64,000 bases of DNA from the NCBI RefSeq assembly GCF_011395035.1, contig NZ_CP024770.1, positions 248,001 to 312,000 of the forward strand. Reading direction: 5' to 3'. Both the position numbers and the translations under genes were made by a program. A model generated the notes under the pieces. It was not told the origin of the DNA. It ran no database searches and was given only the letters and a program-made list of their open reading frames with translations. How positions within the stretch are numbered: position 1 is the stretch's first letter; the number at the start of each line of letters is the position of its first letter. Shown here in pieces: positions 54,242 through 63,365 of this stretch. This stretch comes from Pantoea cypripedii. GTDB taxonomy: Bacteria; Pseudomonadota; Gammaproteobacteria; Enterobacterales; Enterobacteriaceae.

Positions 54242-55549
54242 ATGCTCAACTTCATTGAACACTACGCCCACCCATTTAAGGTTCAGGGGGGGATCATGGA
54301 AGCCCCCCTGACACGTGCAAAGTTGGGTGAAATTTGTCTGATTCAGACTGATACTGTTAGCGACACCTGGCGGCGGGGCCAGGTTATTGGCTTCAAGCCC
54401 GGGTGCGCGATTCTTAGTTTATTCGATGATGGGCAGGGCCTGAATGGCCAGTCACGAGTCTATCCTACCGGCCAGCCATTGTGTATTGAGATTGGAGAAC
54501 ACAGTCTTGGTAGTATTTACAATGGAGCCGGTGAATTATGTGCCCGGATGGTACCGGAGAGCCCTCCTGGCCAGGCGAGATTTATTACGCAATGGCGTGC
54601 CGTTGATAATCCAGTTGTAGACCCCTTACGACGCCAACCCATCACCCAACCTTTTTATTCCGGCGTGCGAACGATTGATGGTTTGATGACCTGCAGCAAA
54701 GGTCAGCGCGTCGGGATTTTTGCAGCAGCTGGCGCGGGTAAATCATCACTACTCCATTCATTGCTACTAAGAGATAGTGCAGAGGTCATCGTTATTGCAC
54801 TCATTGGTGAGCGCGGCAGAGAGGTGCAGGACTTTATTCAGCATGGGCTTAATCCGGCACAGAGGATGAAAACGGTTGTTGTTTTCGCCACGTCTGACGC
54901 GCCCCCAATTGAAAGAAAGAATGCAGCATTAGTCGCGATGACAATTGCCGAATATTTTCGCGATGCGGGTTGTGAAGTCTTGTTGTTAATGGATTCAATT
55001 ACACGCTACGCACGCGCCATACGTGAAGTGGGATTTGCCGCTGGCGAGCCGGTTGCAACATCGGGATTTCCTGCATCAGTTTTTGCTGAACTGCCACGTT
55101 TACTTGAACGAGCCGGTCCGGGAACAGAGAATGGTGTGATTACCGCATTCTTTACCATCCTGCTTGAGTCCCAGCAAGGCCATGATGCTATTGGTGAAGA
55201 AGTGCGTTCTATTCTTGACGGCCATATTTACCTCTCAACAAAACTCGCAGCCGCAAACCACTACCCCGCTATCGATGTACTTAATAGTTTGAGCCGTTTA
55301 TTTTCCCGTATCACTTCACCACAACAGCAACAGACGGCAGGGATCCTGCGACGAGCGTTGCAGCGGCTGGACGAAGTGCAGTTACTGCTGGAATTGGGTG
55401 AATATCAGACCGGGAATGATCGTTTTACCGATAAAGTCATTGAGCATAAAGCTACATTACTGGCATTTCTCCAGCAGACATCTGATGAATGTGAAGAACC
55501 CGCAATTACTTTGGAGAAAATGCAACATGTCGCCAAATCTTTTTCATAA
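54242..55549 (+). CDS. sctN: T3SS ATPase SctN (InvC family)
   Basis: The 435-residue protein has Walker A in GIFAAAGAGKSSLLHSLL, the motif IGERGREVQDFI, Walker B in EVLLLMDSITRYARAIREVG and SILDGHIYLSTKLAAANHYP. It unfolds substrates and strips chaperones at the export gate. InvC is 431 residues. I keep the start at 54242 because the stretch LNFIEHYAHPFKVQGGIMEA lines up with the InvC N-terminus, although an ATG at 54296 has a stronger ribosome binding site. It ends 23 bases inside sctO. Confidence 0.97.
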   Translation: MLNFIEHYAHPFKVQGGIMEAPLTRAKLGEICLIQTDTVSDTWRRGQVIGFKPGCAILSLFDDGQGLNGQSRVYPTGQPLCIEIGEHSLGSIYNGAGELCARMVPESPPGQARFITQWRAVDNPVVDPLRRQPITQPFYSGVRTIDGLMTCSKGQRVGIFAAAGAGKSSLLHSLLLRDSAEVIVIALIGERGREVQDFIQHGLNPAQRMKTVVVFATSDAPPIERKNAALVAMTIAEYFRDAGCEVLLLMDSITRYARAIREVGFAAGEPVATSGFPASVFAELPRLLERAGPGTENGVITAFFTILLESQQGHDAIGEEVRSILDGHIYLSTKLAAANHYPAIDVLNSLSRLFSRITSPQQQQTAGILRRALQRLDEVQLLLELGEYQTGNDRFTDKVIEHKATLLAFLQQTSDECEEPAITLEKMQHVAKSFS

Positions 55550-55937
55550 ACTTGGTGAACTCAACCGCCGACGTAAGCTGCAATGCCTGGCTAAGCTGGA
55601 TGAAATGCAAAGGACCATTGCACGGCTGGATGCCAGGATAGCGGATAATGAACAAGCCAGAAAGCAGGCTCTGCTCAGCATTAAACAGGCAATGCTACAT
55701 CTCACGCTACTGCAGTCAGTGGGAACACAAGAAGTTTATGATGTACGTCTGCTGGAAGCGGCCATGAGGCGAAATATTCTGCAACTGGAAACTGAAGCGG
55801 AACAATATCAGAAGGATAAAATCCGTCACGAATCAGAAGCGCAGGACTTACGTAAAATCGCGCGTTATTTTGGCGTAAAAGAAGAAAAAATGGTGCGAGC
55901 CGGGGCACGTAGTCAAAAAGATACATGTCAGCACTGA
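55527..55937 (+). CDS. sctO: T3SS stalk protein SctO (InvI/SpaM family)
   Basis: The 136-residue protein is a long coiled coil (RRRKLQCLAKLDEMQRTIAR and ILQLETEAEQYQKDKIRHES). SctO sits in the central pore between SctN and SctV. InvI is 147 residues. Start: ATG at 55527 inside the end of sctN, behind GGAGAAAATGCAAC. After it the next gene is on the other strand, 7 bases away; sctP is not here. Confidence 0.88.
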   Translation: MSPNLFHKLGELNRRRKLQCLAKLDEMQRTIARLDARIADNEQARKQALLSIKQAMLHLTLLQSVGTQEVYDVRLLEAAMRRNILQLETEAEQYQKDKIRHESEAQDLRKIARYFGVKEEKMVRAGARSQKDTCQH

Positions 55938-55944
55938 AACAATA

Positions 55945-57516
55945 TCATCGATCCCCTGCGGGCATCCGCTGTAGAGAAATATTTCCCAATTCCACTATTA
56001 ATCCTGCTACTGAATCTGGATTTGCCAGTAAGACTTTGATACGTTTTTTCATATTAGATGAGAATTTCATCCAGGCCTCGGATAAACTATTTGATTTCAT
56101 TTTTTTCATAAATACCCTGCCATCATCCTCATAACCAACCCTACGACTCTCACCTCTGCCAATCTCGGCATAATGCATTGTGTTTGATTCATCCTTTATG
56201 TAAAAGTAATCAGGTGTAGACATTCCGGGTTGCTTAGCATCGAGGATGCGGGCATGACTAAGCTCGTGAAGGAGAATATGCAAGCGCTTCGACCTGTTGA
56301 GAGTAAAAAATACCTCAAATAACGTGATCTTATTAATCTCAGGATAATAGGCACCGTCATACTTCCCAACCTGATTGGGAACACTTTTTAATGTCATAAT
56401 GCTGTAATCCTCTTTCCTGAGCCACATCAGCCCTGCCTGAAGAGCCTGCACATTTCGTTTCACCTCTTCAATTAAATTTTGCGTAACTTCAACCGTCGAA
56501 ATACCAAAATGCCTTGCCAGAGTTTCTTTCACTCCGAAATATAAAGGTTCTCCCAACAGATGTTGCACTGAGATTAAATAATTCTGTACGTCCTGTACCG
56601 TTCGCTGGATTCTGATAAATTTGTTAAAATCCGCCAGCTTCAACTGAGTGAAGCCATCAGCCTCGAAGAAATATTTCACATTATTTATCTCGATAGTTTC
56701 CCCAGGCGTAACACGATAGTCCAACAAAGGACTCACTTCCCTTCGTGTGATTTCCCGAGCCAAAACACCCTGCTTAATTGCGTTGTCCATCTTACTTACC
56801 TTACCCGAATCGTAGCGATGTTGCGGCGTATTAAATATTTTTGTTCTCCAGCAAAAATCCTCTTTTTTATATTCAACTGGATAATCTAATCCATCACCGG
56901 TTCTGATAACATAAGAACCAATTTCATTATTATACTCGATCTTATATAATCCATAATTCCCTTTAATATATTTTTTACCATCAATAGTAACAATCCCCGT
57001 TTCAACATCAGGATCAGCAACGTCCAGCCCCGAGTTTTCACTGGCGGATATAAGTCTATGCTCCCATTCTATTGCCGGCACAGATGAGATATGCTCTTTA
57101 CCCGGTCTGCCCTGCACCACACGCCATTTATGCGACTGGTTATCCATTCGTTCAACGGGAATAGTTGCAGGTTTATTTTTATGGATGATAAAACCGTGAT
57201 CCTGGTTTCCTTTTGCAAACTCAACTGGATAATACTCATCCCTTATTTTAATAAAGTTTCGGTCATCAAGTGAGTTATAAATATTATTACCCTGATCAAT
57301 CAACATCTCTTTTGAACTGGCTTTATAACCACCAAGCGGTATCTGCCATTCCCCTCCAGCTGGATGGCCTGCCTTCTTATACCAGCGGATAGGTAAATTA
57401 TGTAATTTACCCTGAGAGTCAGTAATGGGCACGGTGATGCCTTTTTTACCCTGCCGATGTTCAGAATATCTTACCGAAAAACCATCCTGCTTCATATATG
57501 CTTTCAAAGCATTCAA
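55945..57516 (-). CDS. HExxH metalloprotease-like effector candidate, 3' part of a split gene
   Basis: The readable frame carries the zinc motif HELSH (residues 417-421 of the 523-residue frame, bases 56254-56268). Fifteen residues after the second His comes STPDYFY, which resembles the Asp-containing G-T-x-D-x-x-Y motif of M35 aspzincin metallopeptidases. The protein begins with beta-rich repeats (ITVPITDSQGKLHNLPIRWY; IRDEYYPVEFAKG). The nearest start codon is TTG at 57516, with ATG only at 57495, and there is no ribosome binding site. The same frame remains open upstream to about 57677, past that start, and overlaps the end of the gene at 57660-58418. I infer that both are parts of one gene split by a -1 frameshift. 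It would cleave a host protein if delivered; substrate unknown. Confidence 0.65.
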   Translation of the reverse strand: MNALKAYMKQDGFSVRYSEHRQGKKGITVPITDSQGKLHNLPIRWYKKAGHPAGGEWQIPLGGYKASSKEMLIDQGNNIYNSLDDRNFIKIRDEYYPVEFAKGNQDHGFIIHKNKPATIPVERMDNQSHKWRVVQGRPGKEHISSVPAIEWEHRLISASENSGLDVADPDVETGIVTIDGKKYIKGNYGLYKIEYNNEIGSYVIRTGDGLDYPVEYKKEDFCWRTKIFNTPQHRYDSGKVSKMDNAIKQGVLAREITRREVSPLLDYRVTPGETIEINNVKYFFEADGFTQLKLADFNKFIRIQRTVQDVQNYLISVQHLLGEPLYFGVKETLARHFGISTVEVTQNLIEEVKRNVQALQAGLMWLRKEDYSIMTLKSVPNQVGKYDGAYYPEINKITLFEVFFTLNRSKRLHILLHELSHARILDAKQPGMSTPDYFYIKDESNTMHYAEIGRGESRRVGYEDDGRVFMKKMKSNSLSEAWMKFSSNMKKRIKVLLANPDSVAGLIVELGNISLQRMPAGDR

Positions 57517-57659
57517 ATCATTCAGCAGCCCAATCAGATCTTCAGCATTGGGGGTCGCATTGGGCCTTGCTACCAGTGCCGTAAATTTAAATGGAATCCG
57601 GGTTAAGTTAACCTTAGGGATTAAGGCAGTTATACCATCAAGGGTTTCTCCAATCCGGC

Positions 57660-58418
57660 TCAGGACTTCTTTGTTTCAGTATCAACGACTTTACCAGTAA
57701 AAGTGCTATACAGTTCATTGCTTATTTCGACCAGAGATGCAAACGGTTTTGATCCTCCTTTGCCGATACTGACGAAAACATCACTCCACGATTTGTATTG
57801 CTTAATAACGAAGCGTGGTAACTCAGTGATTTTTAGATCATCTTTAATTGTTCCAGATTCGGTCGTCAATGTAACATCATGCATTCGCTCAGGAAGCGAT
57901 CTCCGTTTTTTTCCTTTAGAATACATCCCCATCTGGAAGAATTTTGGAACATTATCCTCCAGCTGGCTTAACATGCTCTGATGTGGGGTTGGCCCTGGTT
58001 GCGTAACGAGAGTAGCTGCTGTCGATGATGTTATCGCTTGAAAGGCTGGAGCCTGGCTGGATTCCGAACCTGATGTGGTAGTTCGTCTGACTTCCCGTTT
58101 TATCGCATGATCAATGAAACATGAACGATATCGCGTCTCCGCTTGTTGGATTTTATTCTGAAGAATCAGTGCACCTGCACGCCTGCCGGAAATCGCCGGA
58201 GTCGCATTGATATTTTGTATAGTACTCAGTCTTAGCAGCAGCTGGATCATCGACTCTGCTGTAATATGTTTTGCAATGTTTCCGGTATGCACCCCGGGCT
58301 GCTGGGCCATTTTTTTGAGATGATTATCATGACTCGTCTGACTACCCTGTCTCTTATCCTGCCTGCCAATATACAGGCCGATCATTCTTCTACGATCCTG
58401 TTCCCATATTCCTGACAT
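57660..58418 (-). CDS. 5' part of the split effector candidate gene
   Basis: A 252-residue frame with ATG at 58418 behind a strong ribosome binding site (AGGAGGAAACCTATAC). It ends at TGA 57660-57662 with VVDTETKKS. Its N-terminus is basic and Gln/Ser-rich with no signal peptide; the tail has KITELPRFVIKQYKSWSDVF. It has no start-to-stop match to a family I know. The downstream frame lacks its own ATG and site, so the two are probably the halves of one protein of about 780 residues. Confidence 0.65.
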   Translation of the reverse strand: MSGIWEQDRRRMIGLYIGRQDKRQGSQTSHDNHLKKMAQQPGVHTGNIAKHITAESMIQLLLRLSTIQNINATPAISGRRAGALILQNKIQQAETRYRSCFIDHAIKREVRRTTTSGSESSQAPAFQAITSSTAATLVTQPGPTPHQSMLSQLEDNVPKFFQMGMYSKGKKRRSLPERMHDVTLTTESGTIKDDLKITELPRFVIKQYKSWSDVFVSIGKGGSKPFASLVEISNELYSTFTGKVVDTETKKS

Positions 58419-58854
58419 GTATAGGTTTCCTCCTGAGGTTGAATGTTTCAGCCTGTCATCATAAGCGTAGTCACATTCGCGAGACTGTTGATTAAAAATT
58501 CAACTGTTTGGGGTAATGTTATTCTGCTTAATTCTGTACTCGTGGTTTGGGTGGCAATAGAGATGCAATTAATACTCCAAACGGTACAGACATAACGTCA
58601 ACTTTTACATTTTCAGATAACTCATGTACCAAATTGCTTCGGCACCAACTGAATTGTATAAAGCACAGCAAACCTGGCTCAACAATCCGGCTTCGGGCAG
58701 TTACTAACTGTCGATGCTGCCACTGGTAGTACATCACTGTCATTTTCTGATAACGTACTTTCGCTGGCATCCGGTAAGTTTCATGAAAAAATCAGGAGCA
58801 CTGACAGCTCAGTACTATAGGATTTAATGAAACAATACTGAGCTGAAGGTAAAT
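58419..58854. other. gap with a possible gene remnant
   Basis: Between the split effector and the plus-strand gene at 58855 the plus strand shows short protein-like stretches in broken frames (GGNRDAINTPNGTDITSTF near 58550; LTVDAATGSTSLSFSDNVLS near 58710-58765). The second looks like an Ig-like adhesin or tail-protein domain. No frame is intact. I suggest a decayed gene on the plus strand, low confidence. Confidence 0.3.
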
Positions 58855-59403
58855 ATGAGCATGATGAATATCAACACGACCATTCCAAAAACTCTGCATG
58901 TTTCCCACCCCCCCATTACCCAAAACCAGGAAAATAAAAAGCAAACATTTAATTTTTTAAGATGCATCAGAAACATAGCATGCACACTGAAAAGCATTTT
59001 TTCGTTCCGTAAGGACAAACAGTTCCAACAAGCCAGTTTCCAGATGCATCTCGTTAATTTTAATAAAGAAGGTTGCCATTACTCACTTCAACTGGCTCCA
59101 GTGACAAGCATCTGCGGCATCAAAAAAATCCATTTAATTATGAAGAATTTTGAAACAAATGATCTCAGACCTACTACGGACACAGCACCTAACCTCACCG
59201 TGTTCCATGATTTAATTTCACGAAACACATTTGGCGTTGAGACTCTTTCCGAAATAAGAAAAAAGCTTCCAACGCTGAATATTCACCTAAAGATAAAGGG
59301 AAATGAGGCTGCATTAATCACTTCAAAACCAGAACAAAAAAAATATCTTATTATTGATGGTTCTGACTCATGGATTAGTAGCTCAAGAGAGTCAGAATCA
59401 TGA
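58855..59403 (+). CDS. unknown 182-residue protein, candidate effector or chaperone
   Basis: Start ATG at 58855 behind GAAGGTAAAT. The protein has a short basic, hydrophobic segment near residues 36-52 (FLRCIRNIACTLKSIFSFRK) and then a mixed alpha/beta part with SLQLAPVTSICGIKKIHLIM and IHLKIKGNEAALITS. No signal peptide. The N-terminus (MSMMNINTTIPKTLHVSHPP) is Asn/Thr/Ser-rich, a usual but weak feature of T3SS substrates. It lies 66 bases before the next plus-strand gene. Family unknown. Confidence 0.55.
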   Translation: MSMMNINTTIPKTLHVSHPPITQNQENKKQTFNFLRCIRNIACTLKSIFSFRKDKQFQQASFQMHLVNFNKEGCHYSLQLAPVTSICGIKKIHLIMKNFETNDLRPTTDTAPNLTVFHDLISRNTFGVETLSEIRKKLPTLNIHLKIKGNEAALITSKPEQKKYLIIDGSDSWISSSRESES

Positions 59404-59469
59404 AGAACTCAGGGATAGTCGATTAAAAACACTGACCTGCCATAAAGTTTTCTTTAACGGGAAAAAATC

Positions 59470-60267
59470 ATGCTTGACTCATCTGCCATCATTAAATCGC
59501 CAGAGGTTGCTTCACTTTATTCAACATCATCTACTCCCCAACTGCTTATCAAGGAAATTTCACTAAGAAACGTCATCGACCTACCTTTTATTACGAAGAC
59601 AAAAACCCCATTCCCTCTTCCTTCTTTTATAAAAAATCACAATGACTTAACAGGAAGAGCCTTCCGCCATGAGTTGAAGAAAATAAAGAAGTTAGATAAA
59701 AAAAGAGAACTATGTAAAAGTGGTCTCGAAAACGAATTGCAACAAGTAAAAGTTGTCCGAAGAGCAGAGAAAAACGAAGCATCTCCAGTAAGTATTGCAC
59801 AACAGTTAAAAGTACTTAAAAAGAAACACTTAAAGGTGAGAAAAATTTGCGAGAAGTCTTATGACATTACTCTGTCAGATAAAAACTTCAAACATGTAAC
59901 AGCTTTCCGTCGTCAAATCATTGCGGACATCAGGAATATTGAAATGATTGAAAAAAAGGAAAAACTACTTGAGGAAAGGCATGGAATCGTTAAAACCTTA
60001 AACGCAAGAATAGATGACATCGGCGCTTCAGGTATCAACAATGGAGTTAAAAGATTTAATAATATCTCAGACAATATTGAAGGAGAGGATATAATTCGAA
60101 AGCTACATAATGATAAGGCATTATGTACAAAAAACACATCTCTGGCTGAAGAGTTTATCAGAAAGTCGCCATACTATTTCAGGGAGTCTTTCAGACTGGT
60201 TATAAACTATTGCGAAAAGCTAGGATTAATAAATGAACGTCTATTGACGTTATATAAGGAAGTCTGA
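59470..60267 (+). CDS. coiled-coil protein, unknown
   Basis: Start ATG at 59470 behind ACGGGAAAAAATC. The 265-residue protein is strongly basic and helical with long coiled-coil stretches (residues about 70-185: ELKKIKKLDKKRELCKSGLE; MIEKKEKLLEERHGIVKTLN). It has no signal peptide or membrane segment. It ends in an AT-rich gap before the convergent ABC gene. Together with the gene at 58855 it may form a two-gene unit. Function unknown. Confidence 0.6.
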   Translation: MLDSSAIIKSPEVASLYSTSSTPQLLIKEISLRNVIDLPFITKTKTPFPLPSFIKNHNDLTGRAFRHELKKIKKLDKKRELCKSGLENELQQVKVVRRAEKNEASPVSIAQQLKVLKKKHLKVRKICEKSYDITLSDKNFKHVTAFRRQIIADIRNIEMIEKKEKLLEERHGIVKTLNARIDDIGASGINNGVKRFNNISDNIEGEDIIRKLHNDKALCTKNTSLAEEFIRKSPYYFRESFRLVINYCEKLGLINERLLTLYKEV

Positions 60268-60335
60268 ATCAGGTAAGGAAAAATGTAGAATCTGTGTTGC
60301 TACAACAACCTCATTTTTCTTCTCGTCTTCTCAGT

Positions 60336-61628
60336 TCAAAATTCCACATCTTCAAGACTGAATGAAGACGTTTGATCATTATACGAAAAGATCTCCCCAA
60401 AACGGCCCCACTGGATGGCTGTGTCCAGAGTTTGCCTGGCGGCGTTGTCAGATAAATCCTTATCCAGTACCTGCTCAAACCAGGCCCGGGCTAACCGGTG
60501 GTCCTGGCGTTCATCAAGTTCAGCTTTAATCAATGCAATAAGTGGGATATAGCGCAACGCATGGTCAGCAAACAACATTTTTCGCCGCTGTGTATCTGAT
60601 TCCGCGAAAATCCGCCCCTGTGGGGTCAGGAAAATATCCCCCTCCTGAATTTCAGCAAACCCCAGCGCCTGTAAAGCTTCCGCTACCGGAAATAACTCAT
60701 CAACTTCAAGATGCTGAACGCGTGCAATATCCGGCATATCAGCCCGGCCATGATAAGGTGCCAGCACCAGAGTCTCGAGTAATCCCGCCATCAGGTTAGT
60801 TGATACTCGTGGCAACCGACTCCCAAGTGTTAGCCCTTTGCGATCCAACCCCTGAGCCAGTCGGGCAGTCATCTTGCCATACACATTATCAACCAAACGA
60901 CGAAATTGCGGATCGAGACGGTCACGAGGGTGGCTAAAGGGTATGGACACTTCGGCGATGACCTTACCTGGATTGGAGGACAAGATCAAAATGCGATCGC
61001 ACATAAACACAGCTTCTTCAATATTATGGGTGACCAGCAACACCGATTTTATTGGCATTTTTCCACTACGCCAGAGAGCAATCAAATCGCTGCGCAGATT
61101 TTCTGCTGTTAAGACATCTAATGCCGAGAAAGGCTCATCCATCAATAACAGCACCGGGTTAACCACGATCGCCCTCGCGATGCCCACACGTTGACGCATA
61201 CCACCAGAAAGCTCGCGCGGATATGCGTTTTCGAAACCATCCAGGCCAATCAGGTCTATTGCTTCCAGTGCACGCCGTCTACGCTCAGCAGCCGCAATAC
61301 CTTGTGCTTCCAGTCCGGCTTCAACATTTTGCATTACTGTTAACCACGGGAATAACGCAAACGTCTGAAATACCATGGCGATCCCCCTGGCGGGTTCCCG
61401 GAGTGGCACTCCCTGATACTTAACTTCTCCACCGGAGGGATTTATGAGCCCGGCAATAATACGTAACAAGGTGGATTTGCCAGACCCCGATCGCCCGAGC
61501 AAACCTACCACTTCGTTTTCACGCAGTGTAAGGGTGACCTGGTCGAGAATTAGCACCTGTCCCTGGGCCTTTGAAAAGCCGTGTCTGACATCAGTTACCG
61601 TTAGCAAATCGTTGGGTTTCATTTTCAT
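60336..61628 (-). CDS. ABC transporter ATPase, NitT/TauT type with AAA-associated C-terminal domain
   Basis: The 430-residue protein has an ABC ATPase domain (Walker A GRSGSGKSTLLRI, signature LSGGMRQRVGIARAI, Walker B VLLLMDEPFSALDV, then SVLLVTHNIEEAVFM) and a C-terminal 140-residue domain of the AAA-associated type (LEVDELFPVAEALQALGFAE and on). The family imports nitrate, sulfonates or similar oxyanions; the true substrate is unknown. Start: ATG at 61626-61628 behind GGGGGTGATGTA. It follows the permease gene by 15 bases. No substrate-binding protein gene is seen within the window. Confidence 0.93.
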   Translation of the reverse strand: MKMKPNDLLTVTDVRHGFSKAQGQVLILDQVTLTLRENEVVGLLGRSGSGKSTLLRIIAGLINPSGGEVKYQGVPLREPARGIAMVFQTFALFPWLTVMQNVEAGLEAQGIAAAERRRRALEAIDLIGLDGFENAYPRELSGGMRQRVGIARAIVVNPVLLLMDEPFSALDVLTAENLRSDLIALWRSGKMPIKSVLLVTHNIEEAVFMCDRILILSSNPGKVIAEVSIPFSHPRDRLDPQFRRLVDNVYGKMTARLAQGLDRKGLTLGSRLPRVSTNLMAGLLETLVLAPYHGRADMPDIARVQHLEVDELFPVAEALQALGFAEIQEGDIFLTPQGRIFAESDTQRRKMLFADHALRYIPLIALIKAELDERQDHRLARAWFEQVLDKDLSDNAARQTLDTAIQWGRFGEIFSYNDQTSSFSLEDVEF

Positions 61629-61643
61629 TACATCACCCCCACA

Positions 61644-63365
61644 CTAATCCACCCGACTTTGAGCAACGATCCGATCATAGATCGGACGCCATATCAGCCG
61701 ATTACATAACGTCACAAACAATGCCATCACAGCGATACCCAGTGTGATACGGGGGAAATCTCCGGCTGCCGTAGTTTTTGCAATGTAAGAACCGAGACCC
61801 TGTGCGGTCAGTTGGATATTTCCCCATTGCACAAATTCCGCCACGATGCTGGCGTTCCAGGCTCCACCAAAAGCAGTAATCGCACCAGTAACATAGAAAG
61901 GTAAAATTCCAGGCAAAATCACCCTTAGCCACCATTGCCAACCACGGATGTGAAAGTTTCTGGCGGCCTCCAGATAATCATGTGGGAATGCTGTGCAACC
62001 AGCGACAACATTGAACAGGATGTACCATTGTGTTCCCAGCACGATGAGCGGAGAAAGCCAGATATCCGGATTGAGGTGAAAATGCACTATGGCAATCACG
62101 AAGAATGGAAACAACAGATTGGCAGGAAAAGCAGCCAGGAACTGAGCTACCGGTTGTACCTTCTCAGCCAGTGCTGGGCGCAGGCCAATGATCACACCAA
62201 GAGGCACCCAGATTAGAGAGGAAAGCAGGATCATCAGAATAACACGCAACATTGTTATCATTCCCATCAATGCTACTTGCCCGACTTCCCGTAGAGTCAG
62301 GTCATCGTGAATGTCATATACCACCCTCCAGGTTACCATCAGAGTGATACCAATAATGACCAGGTTCCAGAGAATATCACCCCATGCTTTTCCCTGTCGC
62401 TGGCTCCTTCCTGAGAATGAAACCGGAAAACGCCACGGGACACGCGCTGCGGCCGAAAAGAACCCTCCCCAATGCTGTAGCAACCGATGGACCAACCGGG
62501 TTCGGCGTAACAAATTTAATATCCATGAAGAGGGCATCTCAACAGCGCGCATATTTCCCATCTGAAATTTATCTGCCCAGGCCACGAGTGGACGAAACAA
62601 CAGTTGGTCATAAGTAAAGATCACCACAATCATTGTCAGTAAGACCCAGCCCACGGCTTTGAGGTTCTGATGTTCGATTGCTAGTGCCAGAAACGATCCT
62701 AACCCAGGCAGACTCACCGAGGTGCTGCCAACGATAATCACTTCAGAGGCTACGATGAAAAACCATCCACCCGACATTGATACCATCATGTTCCAAATCA
62801 AACCGGGCATGGCGTAAGGCACCTCCAGTTTCCAGAACCGTTGCCACGCTGTGAGGTGAAAACCGCGGGAAACTTCGAGCAGGTCTCGCGGGATCGTCCG
62901 TAACGATTGATAAAAGCTGAAGGTCATATTCCATGCCTGACTGGTAAAGATGGCAAAAATAGCCGCCAGTTCCATTCCCAAAATCCGTCCAGGAAACAAG
63001 GCAACAAAAAAAGCAACGGTAAATGAGACATAACCCAGCACTGGCACAGACTGGAGGATGTCCAGTGCTGGTATCAGGATTTTCTCTGCCCGCCGACTCT
63101 TTGCAGCCAGGGTTCCATAAATCAGGGTAAAAATTAGAGAAGCAGCCATCGCCACCAACATTCGTAACGAGGTACGCATCGCATACTCGGGGAGATTAGC
63201 CAGGGACAGGGTAATGGGCCGGGTTGCCAGAGTACTGACGGGTTGCAGAGTTTGATGGAAATCAAGTGCGAACAGAGCGATAAGACAAAGAATAAGCGGG
63301 AAAGCCACAGCATCCCAGCCGTTAGGACGCCGCCATTCGTTGTTTTTGTTAACGCGCAGATTCAT
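61644..63365 (-). CDS. fused double ABC transporter permease
   Basis: The 573-residue membrane protein contains two binding-protein-dependent permease domains in tandem. The first has SLRTIPRDLLEVSRGFHLTA and GLGSFLALAI; the second has DYLEAARNFHIRGWQWWLRV and WGNIQLTAQGLGSYIAK. Each has the EAA-type loop that contacts the ATPase. It would form the whole channel by itself. I start at the ATG at 63363-63365 behind GGTGGAACG; a GTG 13 codons earlier has no proper site. It pairs with the ATPase gene at 60336. Confidence 0.93.
   Translation of the reverse strand: MNLRVNKNNEWRRPNGWDAVAFPLILCLIALFALDFHQTLQPVSTLATRPITLSLANLPEYAMRTSLRMLVAMAASLIFTLIYGTLAAKSRRAEKILIPALDILQSVPVLGYVSFTVAFFVALFPGRILGMELAAIFAIFTSQAWNMTFSFYQSLRTIPRDLLEVSRGFHLTAWQRFWKLEVPYAMPGLIWNMMVSMSGGWFFIVASEVIIVGSTSVSLPGLGSFLALAIEHQNLKAVGWVLLTMIVVIFTYDQLLFRPLVAWADKFQMGNMRAVEMPSSWILNLLRRTRLVHRLLQHWGGFFSAAARVPWRFPVSFSGRSQRQGKAWGDILWNLVIIGITLMVTWRVVYDIHDDLTLREVGQVALMGMITMLRVILMILLSSLIWVPLGVIIGLRPALAEKVQPVAQFLAAFPANLLFPFFVIAIVHFHLNPDIWLSPLIVLGTQWYILFNVVAGCTAFPHDYLEAARNFHIRGWQWWLRVILPGILPFYVTGAITAFGGAWNASIVAEFVQWGNIQLTAQGLGSYIAKTTAAGDFPRITLGIAVMALFVTLCNRLIWRPIYDRIVAQSRVD

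Noticed and set aside
57655..57685. Programmed -1 frameshift with a slippery heptamer
   Set aside because: The overlap reads GAA ACA AAG AAG TCC TGA in the upstream frame and contains no X-XXY-YYZ pattern, so I treat the split as a lesion or sequence error until tested.
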